From Azolla caroliniana (Eukaryota; Polypodiophyta), in NCBI GenBank assembly GCA_043228905.1, contig JBHGNT010000012.1, positions 4,340,001 to 4,404,000 on the forward strand: a stretch of DNA of 64,000 nt, read 5' to 3'. The translations under genes and the position numbers were made by a program. Positions 10,683-22,599 of this stretch are shown here, in pieces (the first letter of the stretch is position 1; the number at the start of each line of letters is the position of its first letter). The notes below the pieces were generated by a model. It had not been told where the DNA came from, did no database searches, and saw nothing but the letters and a program-made list of their open reading frames with translations.

Positions 10683-11215
10683 ATTATATAACCTTCATCA
10701 ACGACTTCTCAAGGCACACATGGATCTACCTGATGCGGCAAAAGAGCGAAGTGTTCGGACAATTCCAAAAATTCAAGAGTGGAGTCGAAAAAGCAACTAG
10801 TCGACACATACGGTGCCTTCGATAAAATGGAGCCAAGAATATTTCTCGGATGAGTTTACGACGTATCTCCGAAATGAAGGAATCTGGCGAGAATTTTCGT
10901 GTCGACATACGCCACAATAGAACGAAGTGGCCGAACGCAAGAATCAACACATCCTTGAAGTGGCACGAGCTATGCTTAATGAAAAGCACATGCCGAAATT
11001 GTATTGGGCGAAAGCGGCCAACACGGCCGTCTATCTCATGAATAAGTGTACAACATCCGGCATGCATGAATTCACGCCACGCGAGAAGTTTTACGGAAAG
11101 AAGCCAGATCTATCGCATGTTCAGATATTTGGCTCCATTGCGTACATGCACATCCCTGACGAGAAGCGACAAAAGCTCGACCCAAAGTCGGAGAAATGTA
11201 TCCTCATAGGATACT
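10683..11215 (+). pseudogene. Element A integrase, middle part
   Basis: The segment continues the integrase after B (YYITFINDFSRHTWIYLM...). The second catalytic Asp region is broken: where relatives read LRSDNG there is a stop and a deletion. A stop also replaces a Gln in TPQQNEVAERKN, but the catalytic Glu is still present. A 1-base shift restores the frame at about 10927. It ends at KCILIGY, where element C enters (ATACT at 11211-11215). Confidence 0.85.
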
Positions 11216-11304
11216 TGTGAAAAGAACAACGTGCGGAAGCAACAGAAAGCAGAATGTAGGAAAACACAAGCTTAATGGAGAGCTTGGACACACACACAGT
11301 ATGC

Positions 11305-11392
<88 letters not shown>

Positions 11393-11734
11393 ATACACAC
11401 AACTCTATTCAAAAAATAATACTCAGTTTGTACATAGAATGTGCTCAGTGAGCACTTTTATACAAGTCCATATAGACTGATAGAAGTACTGACACGTACT
11501 TCAATGCTCATAAATGAGCTCTACACTAACTCCCAAAAATTTATTCCTATGCGGAATATCTTTCCAATGGCCTCGCGGTTTACGCACTGCTACGGCTTCT
11601 TGTTGCGCACCGGTTTATGCACCCGGTTTACGCACCCGGTTTACGCACCGGTCTGGCCTAACTGATCGGTCCCAACTGATCCGGTTCTCGGCTTGCACAG
11701 TCGATCCGGCCAATGTTGAGCTTGTATCTCAACA
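11216..11734 (-). repeat. Element C 3' LTR with expanded GA tract
   Basis: It pairs with 23630-24078. It is longer mainly because of a pure GA run at about 11307-11389, where the partner has a short interrupted GA/GATA run. Confidence 0.9.
11307..11389. repeat. GA dinucleotide microsatellite inside an LTR
   Basis: This is about 41 uninterrupted GA units. The other LTR of the same element has a short interrupted tract at 23722-23750, so the expansion arose after insertion or during copying. Confidence 0.95.
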
Positions 11735-11799
11735 CTCCCCCTCAAGCTCAACTTGAGGCTCTTCTGGTTCTTCCGGATCATCGCTCTAGTTTCTTCTAG

Positions 11800-12859
11800 C
11801 TTCACGCCTCGCTCGCGCTCCTTGACCTGTTCGATTCCGCGCGCCTCGACCCTTCTAGTCGGCGTGTGTGCTCGTGCAGCCCTTCTTAGCTCCCTTGCTG
11901 TCGCGGTGTTGGCGTCTCTTCATCTGCCCTTTCTTCCACTTGGCCCTCGGTGGATTCGGCGTCTCTGAATCAAACATCCGAACCGAATCGGCTTCCTCCA
12001 ATTGGTTTTCGCTCTCATCCGAGTTGGCTTCATCTCCTCCATGCTTGGCTGGCTTCAGCTCTTTCTTTCGACGGTTGCCCTCTCGTCCACTTTCGAACTC
12101 TTTCGCGTATTAGCCCTCGGCTTCTTCAGCCGACCCGAAATGGAATTCCTCATCCGACTTAGCGTCACGGTCTCTTCTGCTCCTTTCTTGTTCCCTTCCA
12201 TGATCTTCCGGGACTTCTCTCCCCCTCATGTTTGGCACATCGAGGTGGCGCAACCCAAGTGCACCCGAGAATTGCCGCAACTTGTCGAGACGAAGGGGCT
12301 TGGTGAAAATGTCGGTGATCTGCCGATCTGTCGGAACACGCTCGTGGACAAAGTGGTAGTGCACCTCAATGTGCTTAGTTCGGGCGTGGAAGACAGTGTT
12401 CTTCGCTAACTGGATGTTGCTGAGGTTGTTGTAGTAGATCGTTGTTGGATCGGACACCGCCACCCGCAGATCCTTAAGTAGTCGTTTCAGCCAGATGGCT
12501 TCGCATGTTGCGACAACCGCTCCTCTATACTCGGCTTCGGTGCTCGATAGTGCAACTGTTGGCTGCTTCTTGCTACTCCACGCAATCGCAACGCTCCCAA
12601 GAGAGAACGTGAATCCGGATGTGGATTGGCGATCACTGGCGTTTCCGGCCCAATCAGCATCGATGTAACCGACTAACTACGCCGCAATATCCGTCTGATA
12701 TAGTAGCCCCCGGTCCTTAGTGCCATTGACGTACCGGAGTACGTGTTGTGCGCACTGAAGGTGCTCCTCGGTTGGTCGCGCCATGAACTGACTAATCATA
12801 CCGACCGGGTAACTGAGGTTTGGTCGAGTGATAGTCAAGTAGATGAGGCTTCCGACAAT
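11800..12859 (-). pseudogene. Element C RNase H and charged tail
   Basis: RNase H motifs are recognisable on the minus strand in broken frames, including [13 protein letters not shown] and [18 protein letters not shown], ending at [14 protein letters not shown] charged tail similar to that of B follows towards the PPT. Several stops are present. Confidence 0.8.
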
Positions 12860-13867
12860 CTATCGGAACCTCTTCGGGTCACAAACCTTTCTAGAGTCAG
12901 GGCGAAGCTTGACGGTTCTATCCAGAGGAGTTGAGACGGACTTACAATATGCCATCTCGAACTTGAAGAGCATACCCAGCACGTAATGTTGTTGGTTGAT
13001 CAGTATGCCTTCGGGGGTACGGATCACTTCGATCTCGAGGAAGTAATGAAGGTCCCCCAGGTCCTTTATGTTAAATGATGCCACGAGCTGGAGCTTTACG
13101 CGGTCAATTTCACCTAGGTCGGCGCTGGTGATGACCAAGTCATCAACATAAAATAAAATACTAACCGGCCCGAGTCGACCTTGCCGATGAACAGTGAAGA
13201 GTCCAATTTGGACGTCGCAAATCCCATCCGACGCAATCGTTGCATGATTTTCGCGTTCTAAGCATGCGGGGTTTGCTTTAGTCCGTAAAGCGACTTCTTC
13301 AACCGGCAGACCGCCAAAGTGTTCATTCCGGAGTGAAATACGGGGGGGTGTACCATGTACACTTGTTCCTCAACTCGCCTTGCAAGAACGCATTCTTGAC
13401 ATCTATCTGATGTAAATGCCACCCCTTCGCCGCTACTACGGCTAGCAGAACACACACGGTAGTCATCTTCGCGACAGGCGCGAAGGTCTCGTCGTAGTCC
13501 ACGCCGTGCTTCTACGCGTAGCCTTTCGCTACTAACTGGGCCTTGTATCGGTTGATCGAGCCGTCGGTGTTGTACTTGACCTTGTACACCCACCTATATC
13601 CGATCGGGTTCACACCCTTTAGTGCGTCAACTAGGTCCCAGGTTTCTTTCTCCACCAATGCACGCATCTCTTCCTCCATTGCGGCACGCCAATTTGCGTC
13701 CTTCGTTGCTTCTGCGTAGCTCTCCGGCTCACACACTTCCGCTACACGCGTCATGTATGTATAGTGATGCGCCATGTACTCGTTGTATCCGAACCGCACA
13801 ACAGGGTTCTTCTGGCGGGTAGATCGGCGTAACTGCTCATTAGCCGATGTTGAGGCTTTCTTGGCTG
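12860..13867 (-). pseudogene. Element C reverse transcriptase
   Basis: The RT is readable in three frames: 13867-13512 with [20 protein letters not shown] and [14 protein letters not shown], then 13593-13258, then 13138-12860 after a YVDD box at about 13120-13145. Frameshifts and stops separate the pieces. Insertion D lies directly upstream, in the serine-rich linker between integrase and RT. Confidence 0.85.
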
Positions 13868-14609
13868 ACGCTGTCATGAAGATTTTCGGCAATGGTGTGA
13901 AAATCGCATAAAACATACAAAATCGAGTATGAATCGCATAAAACAATATTAGTGAAGATACAAATTTGAAATAAGTTTAATATCTTGGTACAAAAAGATG
14001 GAGGTCTTGAAGAGCTTTCGAATGCACTTCACTACATAAGAAATAGACATCTAAGTGTCAAGTTATGTGGGTATAAAGTTTTGCAAAATAAAAAGAGAAA
14101 AATAAAACTGTGAAATATCCCACATATATAGGAAAAGTTTAGGCTCCAGCTGTATAAGAAGATTGAGATCCATCATATTTTATCTATGTGTTAAGAGCAC
14201 ATAAGAAATAGTTGGACTTGGGCCACTTTTGTCTAGATGGACATATGTGGCTAAGTCGCCGGATGTGGCTAAGTGCCCGAACCCACTGGTGAAGAAACTC
14301 AAACCGGCCGATAACAGGATTGGAAACCGGATGGAGCCGGCAACCGGATGCATATGGCAATTGGTGACCGGACGGAATCGGCGATAGTGACGACATCTGG
14401 CGACTGGTGAACGACATCCGGTGTCGGAGCCGGTGAGCCGGCGGAACTGGCCACCGACGATCGGCAAGGATCGATTGGCCGGTGACCGGCAAGCGACTCG
14501 GGATGCGGACCGAACCGGATCGGGATGCGGATTGGGCTAGACCAAACGGATGCAAATCAGACGAATCGGTCGGGTCGGTTGATCGTGGTGCATGTTGTCT
14601 TAAAGATAT

Positions 14610-14879
14610 TGTCGGAACCCAACGTTCCTTATGTGCAACGCTCAGCCACAACCGAGCTTAGAATGATACACAAAAACACGGGAAATAAAACGCGACACAA
14701 AGAAGGAGAGAATACACAGGAGGTTTACGTGGAAAACCCCAAACTAGGGGAAAAACCACGGTAGCCCACAGGCTGCAAACTGTCACTATGTAGGAATATA
14801 CAACAGTGAGTTCACTGAGGCACCGACCTAGTGCTCACAAATCTTCGGCACAGGCGGTGGTTACAACAGAGGCAACGAC

Positions 14880-14920
<41 letters not shown>

Positions 14921-15385
14921 CAGTTACGCACACTGATCTCGTGCAAAACAGAAAATGACAACAACAACTAAAAGTTTGCCCTAAGTCGTATTTATACTAA
15001 TATGAATTTTCGGCTATCTACAAATATAGCCTCGATGGGCTCTCAGAAAACATATTTACGAATATGTCTCTTCCTCCAGTTCTGACCGGTTCTGCACCAT
15101 CCGGCTCTCCGTAGCCGGGTACTCCTCATCCGGTTCACACCGGGTCTGCACCATCCGGCTCTCCGTAGCCGGGTACTCCTCATCCGGTCTTCACCGGGAC
15201 TGTATCATCCGGCTCTCCGTAGCCGGGTACTCCTCATCCGGTCCTCACCGGGTCTGTATCATCCGGCTCTCCGTAGCCGGGTACTCCTCATCCGGTCCTC
15301 ACCGGGTCTGTATAATCCGGCTCTCCGTAGCCGGGTACTCCTCATACCGTTTCCCTTCCCATCCGGAGGGACCTGTCTCCCAACA
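14610..15385 (-). repeat. Element E 3' LTR with five minisatellite units
   Basis: It pairs with 19439-20261. It contains an AC...GTGGAAAACCCC / GGGGAAAAACCACGG block near 14725-14761, a CT run and five copies of a 54-bp unit near its U3 end. Confidence 0.93.
15076..15345. repeat. 54-bp tandem repeat in element E U3 (5 units)
   Basis: A 29-bp conserved core, CCGGCTCTCCGTAGCCGGGT plus ACTCCTCAT, alternates with 25-bp segments of the form CCGGTCCTCACCGGGTCTGT. The right LTR carries six units (about 19895-20222). On the element's own strand the array lies at the start of the LTR, in U3, where transcription control elements usually sit. Confidence 0.92.
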
Positions 15386-15395
15386 AACTCCCCCT

Positions 15396-16043
15396 TCACT
15401 CCGGCATGGGGTGTCTTACCAGTTCGATTCTCTTCCGGCATGCATCCAGCTTGTCAGGTGTCAGCACTTTGGTCAGCATATCTGACCCGTTCTCGGCCGT
15501 GTGGATCTTCGTCAGTGCGAACTCCTGGTCATCTACTCTTTCCCGGATCCAGTGATACCTCCGCTGGATATGCTTCGTCCGTGAATGGTAGGCCGCATTC
15601 TTAGCAAGGTGGATGGCACTTTGACTGTCGCAATAGAGTCGGTATTCCTCTTGCCGTATACCGAGCTCTCCGATGAAGTCCTTCATCCATAAAATTTCCT
15701 TGCCGGCTTCCACAGCTGCCATGTACTCCGCCTCCGTGGTTGACAATGCAACCATCTTCTGCAGCCTCGACTGCCACGAAATAGCTCCCCCTGCATATGT
15801 CATTACATACCCGGATGTAGACCGGCTGATATCCACATAAGCCGACATGTCCGAATCGGTGAAACCGTCCAGTTGAGGTTTTCTGGAGCCGAATCGGAGA
15901 CACATACTTGAAGTTCCCTTCAAATACCGGAGTATCCATTTGACCGCGTTCCAGTGCTCCTTGCCGGGATTGCTCATAAACCGGCTCACCATCCCGACTG
16001 CGTATCCTATATCCGGTCGGGTACACACCATTGCGTACATCAA
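15396..16043 (-). pseudogene. Element E RNase H
   Basis: The frame begins MYAMVCTRPDIGYAVG and contains the RNase H motifs FTDSDMSAY, STTEAEYMAAVEAGKE, YCDSQSAIHLAKN and HSRTKHIQRRYHWIRE, ending just before the PPT. A frameshift near 16050 separates it from the RT frame. Confidence 0.88.
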
Positions 16044-17239
16044 GCTCCAGACGGCAGATAGCTTCGGGCTTCGGGCTTTGCTTGCCGGATAGCTTGCAGT
16101 TTGCCGGAAGTGTTGATTCGACCGGCTTCGCTTCTGACATGTTGAACCGGTGAAGCACCTTTGTCACATACTTCTCCTGTGACAGCCATAACTGCTTCGC
16201 TGACCGGTTCCGGATGATGTGCATCCCCAACATCTGTCTTGCCGGACCCAAGTCTTTCATTGAGAAGGTCCGGTTGAGAGCCTTCTTCAGCATCCGTATT
16301 TTGACTTGGTCCCGTCCGACGATCAACATGTCATCCACGTACAGGAGGAGTATCAGGAAGTCTCCTCCTTCAAACTTCTTCACAAACACACAGTGATCGG
16401 CGTGCGTCTTGTGGTACCCTTGATCGGTCATGAAGGAGTCGAACTTCCGGTACCACTGTCCGGGTGCCTGCTTCAGTCCGTATAGGCTCTTCTTCAACCG
16501 GCATACCAGGTGCTCCTTCCTTTTCTCCATGAATCCTTCCGGTTGCTGCATGTAGATCTCCTCTTTGAGGTCGCCGTGAAGGAATGCCGTCTTCACGTCT
16601 AGCTGCTCTACCTCGAGGTCCATGCTTGGTGCTATACTCAGCACCGTCCGGATGGAGGCCATCTTTACTACCGGGGCAAATATCTCGTCGAAGTCCACGC
16701 CCTTCTTCTGCTGGAACCCCTTCACCACGATCCTGGCTTTGTATCTCGGGGGTTTGCCGGCATCTCCCGGTTTCAACTTGTACACCCACTTGTTTCGGAG
16801 TGCCCGCTTTCCTTTCGGCAACTCCACCAATTCGTACGTATGGTTCTCATGCAGGGAATCCATCTCATCCTGCATGGCACTTAACCATTTTCGGCTGTGG
16901 GTGTCTTCCTTCGCTTCTTTGAAGCTTTCCGGCTCCTCCTCATCGGTCAGCAGAACATGCTCTGCATCCGGAAATCTCCGGGGTGCCCTTCTCTCTTTAA
17001 GAGGATATCTCCATCTTCGGGCTTCGGTAACCGGCTCGCCCATCTTCTCTTCATCCGAATCCGATTCGGGGTCTAGGCCGGTTCCGGTTTCAGCTTCCTC
17101 TACTTCTTCTTCTGCCGGTTCGATATCCTCACCGTAACCGGCTGGTTCCTCGAGTGCTAGCCGGTCTCGTGCCGGTTGGGTCTGCTCATCGTAGAGTCTA
17201 TCCTTTTCGGCGACTCGGAGTTCATTATCTTCTTCTCCG
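16044..17239 (-). pseudogene. Element E reverse transcriptase
   Basis: After an acidic linker (EEEVEEAETGTG region), the RT reads NKWVYKLKPGD, FDEIFAPVVKMASIRTVLSI, LDVKTAFLHGDLKEEIYMQQ and the catalytic LLYVDDMLIVG. It is open from about 17239 until the frameshift near 16050. The catalytic motif is intact, so the frameshifts are the visible defect. Confidence 0.88.
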
Positions 17240-18310
17240 ACTCCCAGTCGGCGAGCGTCTTGTTCTCCATGAAGATAATATCTCGACTCCGGAATACCTT
17301 CTTGTCGACTAGGTCCCACACTCGGTAGCCGAACTCATCGTCACCGTAACCGAGGAATATGCATGGCCGGGTCCTTGGATCTAACTTTCCTCTCCGGTCC
17401 TTTGCTACATGCACGTACGCGAGACACCCGAACACCCTTAGATGCCGGTAGGACACTTCCTTACCGGTCCATACTCTCTGTGGCGTGTCTCCGTCCAAGG
17501 GTATTGAGGGTGATCTGTTTATCACATATGTCGCCGTCCACAGTGCCTCAGCCCAAAACTTCTTGGGTAGTTTTGCATGCGCTAGGATACTCCGGACCCT
17601 CTCCATTATAGTCCGGTTTATCCTCTCGGCCAGCCCATTTAGTTCCGGCACCTTCGGCACGGTAAATTCGAGCCGGATTCCCTTCGAGCGGTAGTACTCC
17701 TCGAACTGCCCCCGGTATTCTCCTCCGTTATCTGCTCGAACCGCCTTCAGCTTCCGGCCGGTTTCTCTTTCCACTCTCGCGTGGAGCTCTTTGAAGACGG
17801 ATAACACCTGATCCTCCGTCTTCAACGGTGTGGCCCACAGCTTCCGGTTGTGGTCATCTATGAACATCACGAAGTACTGCGCTCCGGCATGTGACTTCGT
17901 GTCTACCTGACACACATCCGTATGCACCAACTCCAGTGGTGCAATACGTCTCATCGGTGGCCTTGGTCGGAAGGAGGTCCGGTTCTGCTTACCGGCCAGA
18001 CAATCGTGCACTTCTCTAAGTGCACGTTCTTCACTGGAATGAGGTTGTCGTCTGCAAGCCTCTTCATCCCCTTCTCACTCATGTGACACAGCCTCTTGTG
18101 CCATAGCTCACCGGCAGTGTCGGATGCCACGTTCACTTCTTCCGGGCATAACCGGGCATTCATCAGGTACAACGTGTTTACCTTCCGGGCCTGAGCCACA
18201 ATCAGGCTCCCTTTGCTGAACTTCATGACACCGTTCCAGATGCTACCCGTGTAACCTTCATCATCTAGCCGACCGGCTGATATCAGGTTCAGACGAACTT
18301 CCGGAACGTG
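17240..18310 (-). pseudogene. Element E pre-integrase and integrase
   Basis: The pre-integrase part (WHKRLCHMSEKGMKRLADD) lies in the gag-protease frame, after a TGA at 18311-18313 where relatives have Arg. A frameshift near 18005 leads to the integrase core, with Asp in LVHTDVCQ, Asp in VRADNGGEYR and Glu in NGLAERINRT. It ends with the Tork-type FLGYGDDEFGYRVWDLVDKK. Confidence 0.87.
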
Positions 18311-19408
18311 TCAGACATCCTTCAGCAGCAGCTTGCATCCGGTTGGTGTTGACAGCCACACATCTCCTATGCCGACAATTCGGCATGTTCCTTCGTTCCC
18401 CATCCGGACACAGCCGTGGTCACCGGCTGAGTAGGATGAGAAGCATTTCCGGTCCGGGGTAAGGTGGAACGATGCTCCGGAATCTACCACCCAGGTCATC
18501 TCGTCGCCGGCAAGGTTTATTTCACTCTCCTCGGTGATGAGCATCAACTCTTCTTCACTTGCCGCGATTGCCGTCGTTCCCTTCCGGTCCGGCCCCCTTT
18601 GGTCTTTACCGTTCCGGTCCGAGGTTTGCTTCGAATCGGTACCGTCGGTCTCCTTATCTTTTCGGAAATGCCGACAGTTCTTTTGGAAGTGTCCCGGCTT
18701 GCCACAATAGAAGCAAGTAGGCCTCCCCCTTGACTTTGACCGTGTCCCCGACTTCTCCCGGTTCTGAGGACTATGGTTTCTTTGTCTTCCGCGTTCTGAT
18801 TCGGTAAGGAGCGCTTTGGAGTCGGAGCTCGTATCTTTATCTTTCCGACGCGCCTCCTCATCTAGCAAGCTCGACTTTACTCTTGCTAGGGATAACCGCT
18901 TTCCTTCCGGCCCGGCATTGCCCAAAGTGACTACCAACGTCTCCCAGCTATCCGGGAGGGAATCGAGCAGGAGTAGCGCAAGTACCTCATCGGCGAGAGG
19001 TACTTCCAATGAAGTTGCCTGGTGGATCAGCCCCTGGAAGGCATTCATGTGCTCCGCCATGCTGGAGCCATCTTGGTACCGGAGTCTTACTAGCTTCCGG
19101 AATACTAACACCTGGTTAACAACATTTTTGTTCTGAAACATTATGCCGATCTTCTCCCAGAGCTCATGAGCCTTGCTCTCTTCATTGAAGTTGTTGTACA
19201 GGCTCATGTCGATGAAGCACCGTATGTACGCCGTTGTCTTCATGTGCATCACCTCCCATATCGCGGTGTCGATTTTGTCCGGTCTCTTGTCCCCGAACTG
19301 AACCGGCAGCCAGAGGTCTTTAACCACGAGCATGTCCCTCATCTTCGACTTCCATACTGAATAGTTGGAGCCGGTGAGCTTGAACATGCCACCAAACGAT
19401 TCGTCCAT
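18311..19408 (-). pseudogene. Element E gag and protease
   Basis: The ATG at 19408 gives MDESFGGMFKLTGSNYSVWK, the usual Gag opening of this lineage, 30 bases inside the primer site. Further upstream ATGs lie in the LTR. The capsid region is followed by a CCHC knuckle (CFYCGKPGHFQKNC) and the protease WVVDSGASFHLTPDR. The frame is open to a TGA at 18311. It would bind genomic RNA and assemble the particle. Confidence 0.88.
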
Positions 19409-19438
19409 ATTTCTGTGTTGTTTTGCTCTGATACCACT

Positions 19439-20261
19439 TGTCGGAACCCAACGTTCCTTATGCGCAACGCTTAGCCACAACCGAGCTTAGAATGATACAC
19501 AAAAACACGGGAAATAAAACGCGACACAAAGAAGGAGAGAATACACAGGAGGTTTACGTGAAAAACCCCAAACTAGGGAAAAACCACGGCAGCCCACAGG
19601 CTGCAAACTGTCACTATGTAGGAATATACAACAGTGAGTTCACTGAGGCACCGACCTAGTGCTCACAAATCTTCGGCACATGCGGCGGTTACAACAGAGG
19701 CAACGACCTCTTTCTCTCTCTTTCTCTCTCTCTCTCTCTGTACAGTTACGCACACTGATCTCGTGCAAAACAGAAAATGACAACAACAACTAAAAGTTTG
19801 CCCTAAGTCGTATTTATACTAATATGAATTTTCGGTTATTTTCAAATATAGCCTCGATGGGCTCTCAGAAAACATATTTACGAATATGTCTCTTCCTCCG
19901 GTTCTGACCGATTCTGCACCATCCGGCTCTCCGTAGCCGGGTACTCCTCATCCGGTTCACACCGAGCCTGCACCATCCGGCTCTCCGTAGCCGGGTACTC
20001 CTCATCCGGTCTTCACCGGGACTGTATCATCCGGCTCTCCGTAGCCGGGTACTCCTCATCCGGTCCTCACTGGGTCTGTATCATCCGGCTCTCCGTAGCC
20101 GGGTACTCCTCATCCGGTCCTCACCGGGTCTGTATCATCCGGCTCTCCGTAACCGCGTACTCCTCATCCGGTCCTCACCGGGTCTGTATCATCCGGCTCT
20201 CCGTAGCCGGGTACTCCTCATACCGTTTCCCTTCCCATCCGGAGGGACCTGTCTCCCAACA
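19439..20261 (-). repeat. Element E 5' LTR with six minisatellite units
   Basis: It is the partner of 14610-15385, abutting the primer site. It has one more 54-bp unit than the other LTR and otherwise few differences. Confidence 0.93.
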
Positions 20262-20903
20262 GATATTTGGTCCAAAAGCCTAATAGTATTTCGTGCATAA
20301 AAGAAAAAGATGTAAGCAAGACTCAAACTTTGCACCTCCAAGATTGGAGGCAATAGACTTACCACTAGGCTACGTTATTTCTTTAGAAATGATTTTCCTA
20401 TCATTATAATTTTACATGTAAATACTCATATTAGAGCTTGATTGACATGTGATGCATGAGCGCCAAATGGCAAACATGCATCGTGCATGCATTTCATGCA
20501 TTGTATGCATGTCTTGTACCCTCACATGCATCATATGCATGGGAGCATCTATAAAAGGGTGGATGAAAAAGATCAAAGGGGATTTTTATGAGGAAAGCTT
20601 TGTACTTGATATCAAAATTAAAATTAAAAGTAAGAAATTCGTTATCCAATTGATGATATATCTTGTCTCTCAAAATCTAAAGTTAAAAGTTCGATCTTAT
20701 CTCTCTCACTCTCTATCTCTCTCTTGCCATATCAATCTCTCTCAACCTAAACTCAAGCGTTTAAATCTCATATTAATCTCTCTCTCTTTCAATCTATCTT
20801 AAATCCTTTCTCACTAAAGCTAGTGCAAACTTTGAGTCCTTCCGGTTCAGAACCTCGACGGTTCCGCCTCACGATCCGCGCGTAGTGATGGATCTTCACG
20901 ACA

Positions 20904-21309
20904 ACGTGGACTTCGCTCTCGAAGGCCCGTCATCGCTCTTCTCAGAGTCAGATTCATGTCGATCCAACTCGCCCTTATCCGTGCCGTACTCCGACATCTT
21001 CTTCTTCCCTTTTTCCTTGCGCGTAAACCGTCTCATCGGCTTCTTGTGCGGGGAATGCACGGCCGAGCCTCGACTACTCGTTGGCTTTTCATTCGAACTG
21101 GTGAAACCAACCCAGTCGCTCGTTCGGTCCACTTAGCCGAAATGAAATCGAATTCTCATCGAGGGTCTTGATTTCGCGGTCATCCGGAGGCATTTAAGCC
21201 TCACTGACCTCATGGTCAGAACTTGGGTCCAAACATCCGTAGTTGGAGTTGAGGTCCAAAGTCGGAGGCAAGTACTAGGACACAGACTCATCAAACACAA
21301 CATCGCGGT
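20904..21309 (-). pseudogene. Element C integrase-RT linker
   Basis: The charged, serine-rich linker between integrase and RT is recognisable by its match to the B linker (RKEKGKKK and ESDS-type segments). It has stops and is interrupted by D. Confidence 0.7.
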
Positions 21310-22591
21310 TCATGCGAGCTTGTTTGGTTCGGGGGTTATATCACTTATAACCCTTCTGTTCGTCTGAATAGCCGACCAAGATACACTTCTCGGCTTTCGC
21401 ATCCAACTTCCTCCGTTTCTCCTTCGGCACATGCACATACGCACATACGCAATGCTATCGAAGACTCTCAAGTGTCGTAGATTCGGCTTTCTTCCGAAAT
21501 ACAGCTCATGCACCGACACTTTGTCTTTGATTCCATTCTGGATGTAGACTGCGGTTCGTACTGCTTTGGCCCAATAGAACTTGGGCAAGCTCTTTTCTTT
21601 CAGCATTGCCGGCACCACTTCCACAACCGACCGATTTTTCCTTTCGGCTATGCCATTTTGCTCCGGCGTATATGTGCAACTGAATTCGCGCCGAATTCCC
21701 ATTTGTTGCAAATAACTGTTGAATTGGCCAAAAAAGTACTCTTTTCCACCATCCGACCGCATGCACTTGATCTCTCTCCTTGTTTCCCTTTCTACGAAGC
21801 TTTTGAGGTCCCGGAAATAGTTGAAGAATTCCCTTTTCTTTTCAATGAGATAGATCCACGTGTGCCGTGTAGTAGTCGATGAAGGAGACAAAATATCGAC
21901 TCCCGCCAAGACTAACGTTTTGTGACGGCCCCCATACATCCGAATGTATGAAGTCGAGCTTGTTCCGTCTCCGGTTATGCTCGTTGGGAAAAGGAAGTCG
22001 GTGTTGCTTCCCTAGCTAGGAGGCTTCACAAATTTGGGCCTTTTGGCCATTGAATTTGGGCAATCCGAACACAACTTGTTTCGATTGCAAGTCCTGAAGC
22101 CTTTGATAGTTGACGTGGCCTATCCGCTTGTGCCATAAGTCGATATCCGACGCGACTTTTTGTCCTTTTGCAAACATTACGGTGCCAACGTCATTGGTGT
22201 CGAGGATAAACATCCTCTTGTCTCTGCGCCCTTGCGCAATAACTTGGCCTTCCTCCTCGATGAAGCACCCAAGATGCGTGAACCAGACTTGCATCCCCTA
22301 GTCGACGATCTGCCCGACCGACACCAGATTCTTCGTGATTGTTGGGACGTGTTACACGTTCATGAGTTTCCCTTATTGCCCAACATGGCTTAGGGGAACT
22401 TCACCGACATTCTCGATCGGATGCGGAGTGTCGTCTCTTGTTGCGACTACTCCCGGTTGCATCGGTTTCTCAAGGTATGAGAACCACTCCTTATGGCTCG
22501 TCATGTGATTTGATGAGCCGGAGTCAACGTACCACACCTCGTCCGATTTCGGGGTGGTCTTCTTCATCGAGTTCGCCTCATGTCTCGTCAC
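21310..22591 (-). pseudogene. Element C protease, pre-integrase and integrase
   Basis: Pieces in order are protease VWYVDSGSSNHMTSHKEW (22591-22373; G to S in SGASN), pre-integrase with WHKRIGHVNYQRLQDL (22294-22016) and integrase with MRSDGGKEYF and EQNGIAERKNRS (21939-21310). The first catalytic Asp region (HSDVWGP in relatives) falls at a frame break near 21960. Stops and frameshifts separate the pieces. Confidence 0.84.
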
Positions 22592-22599
22592 GAAGGCTA

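Larger units (their letters stand above)
14610..20261 (-). mobile_element. Copia element E (Tork/Tnt1-like), nested in D
   Basis: E has LTRs of 776 and 823 bp, an exact GATAT duplication (14605-14609 and 20262-20266), a primer site (GCTCTGATACCAC) beside the right LTR and a PPT (AGTGAAGGGGGAGTT on minus) beside the left LTR. The integrase end motif, FLGYGDDEFGYRVWD, is the form known from Tnt1/Tork Copias. One in-frame stop and about three frameshifts disable pol. Confidence 0.94.
13872..20903 (+). mobile_element. Element D: probable solo LTR, split by E
   Basis: D begins TGTCATGAAGAT and ends ATCTTCACGACA, an inverted match of 11/12 bases with TG...CA ends. It is flanked by ACGC (13868-13871) and ACGT (20904-20907). 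Comparison with the linker of B (GACGCGGTC...) supports an insertion at this point. Without E, D is about 1.37 kb and has no coding domain. A TATA-like TATAAAAGG near 20551 and CT-rich sequence after it suggest a single LTR of an unidentified family. A MULE-type origin is not excluded. Confidence 0.5.

Noticed and set aside
15076-15345. CRISPR-like look: 29-bp identical repeats spaced by 25 bp
   Set aside because: The spacers are near-copies of each other, the array lies inside both LTRs of a Copia, and the genome is eukaryotic. It is a 54-bp minisatellite.
13872-20903. Element D as a cut-and-paste DNA transposon because of its 12-bp inverted ends
   Set aside because: The TG...CA ends and a 4-5 bp duplication fit an LTR better, and no transposase is present. 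It is kept as a probable solo LTR with moderate confidence.
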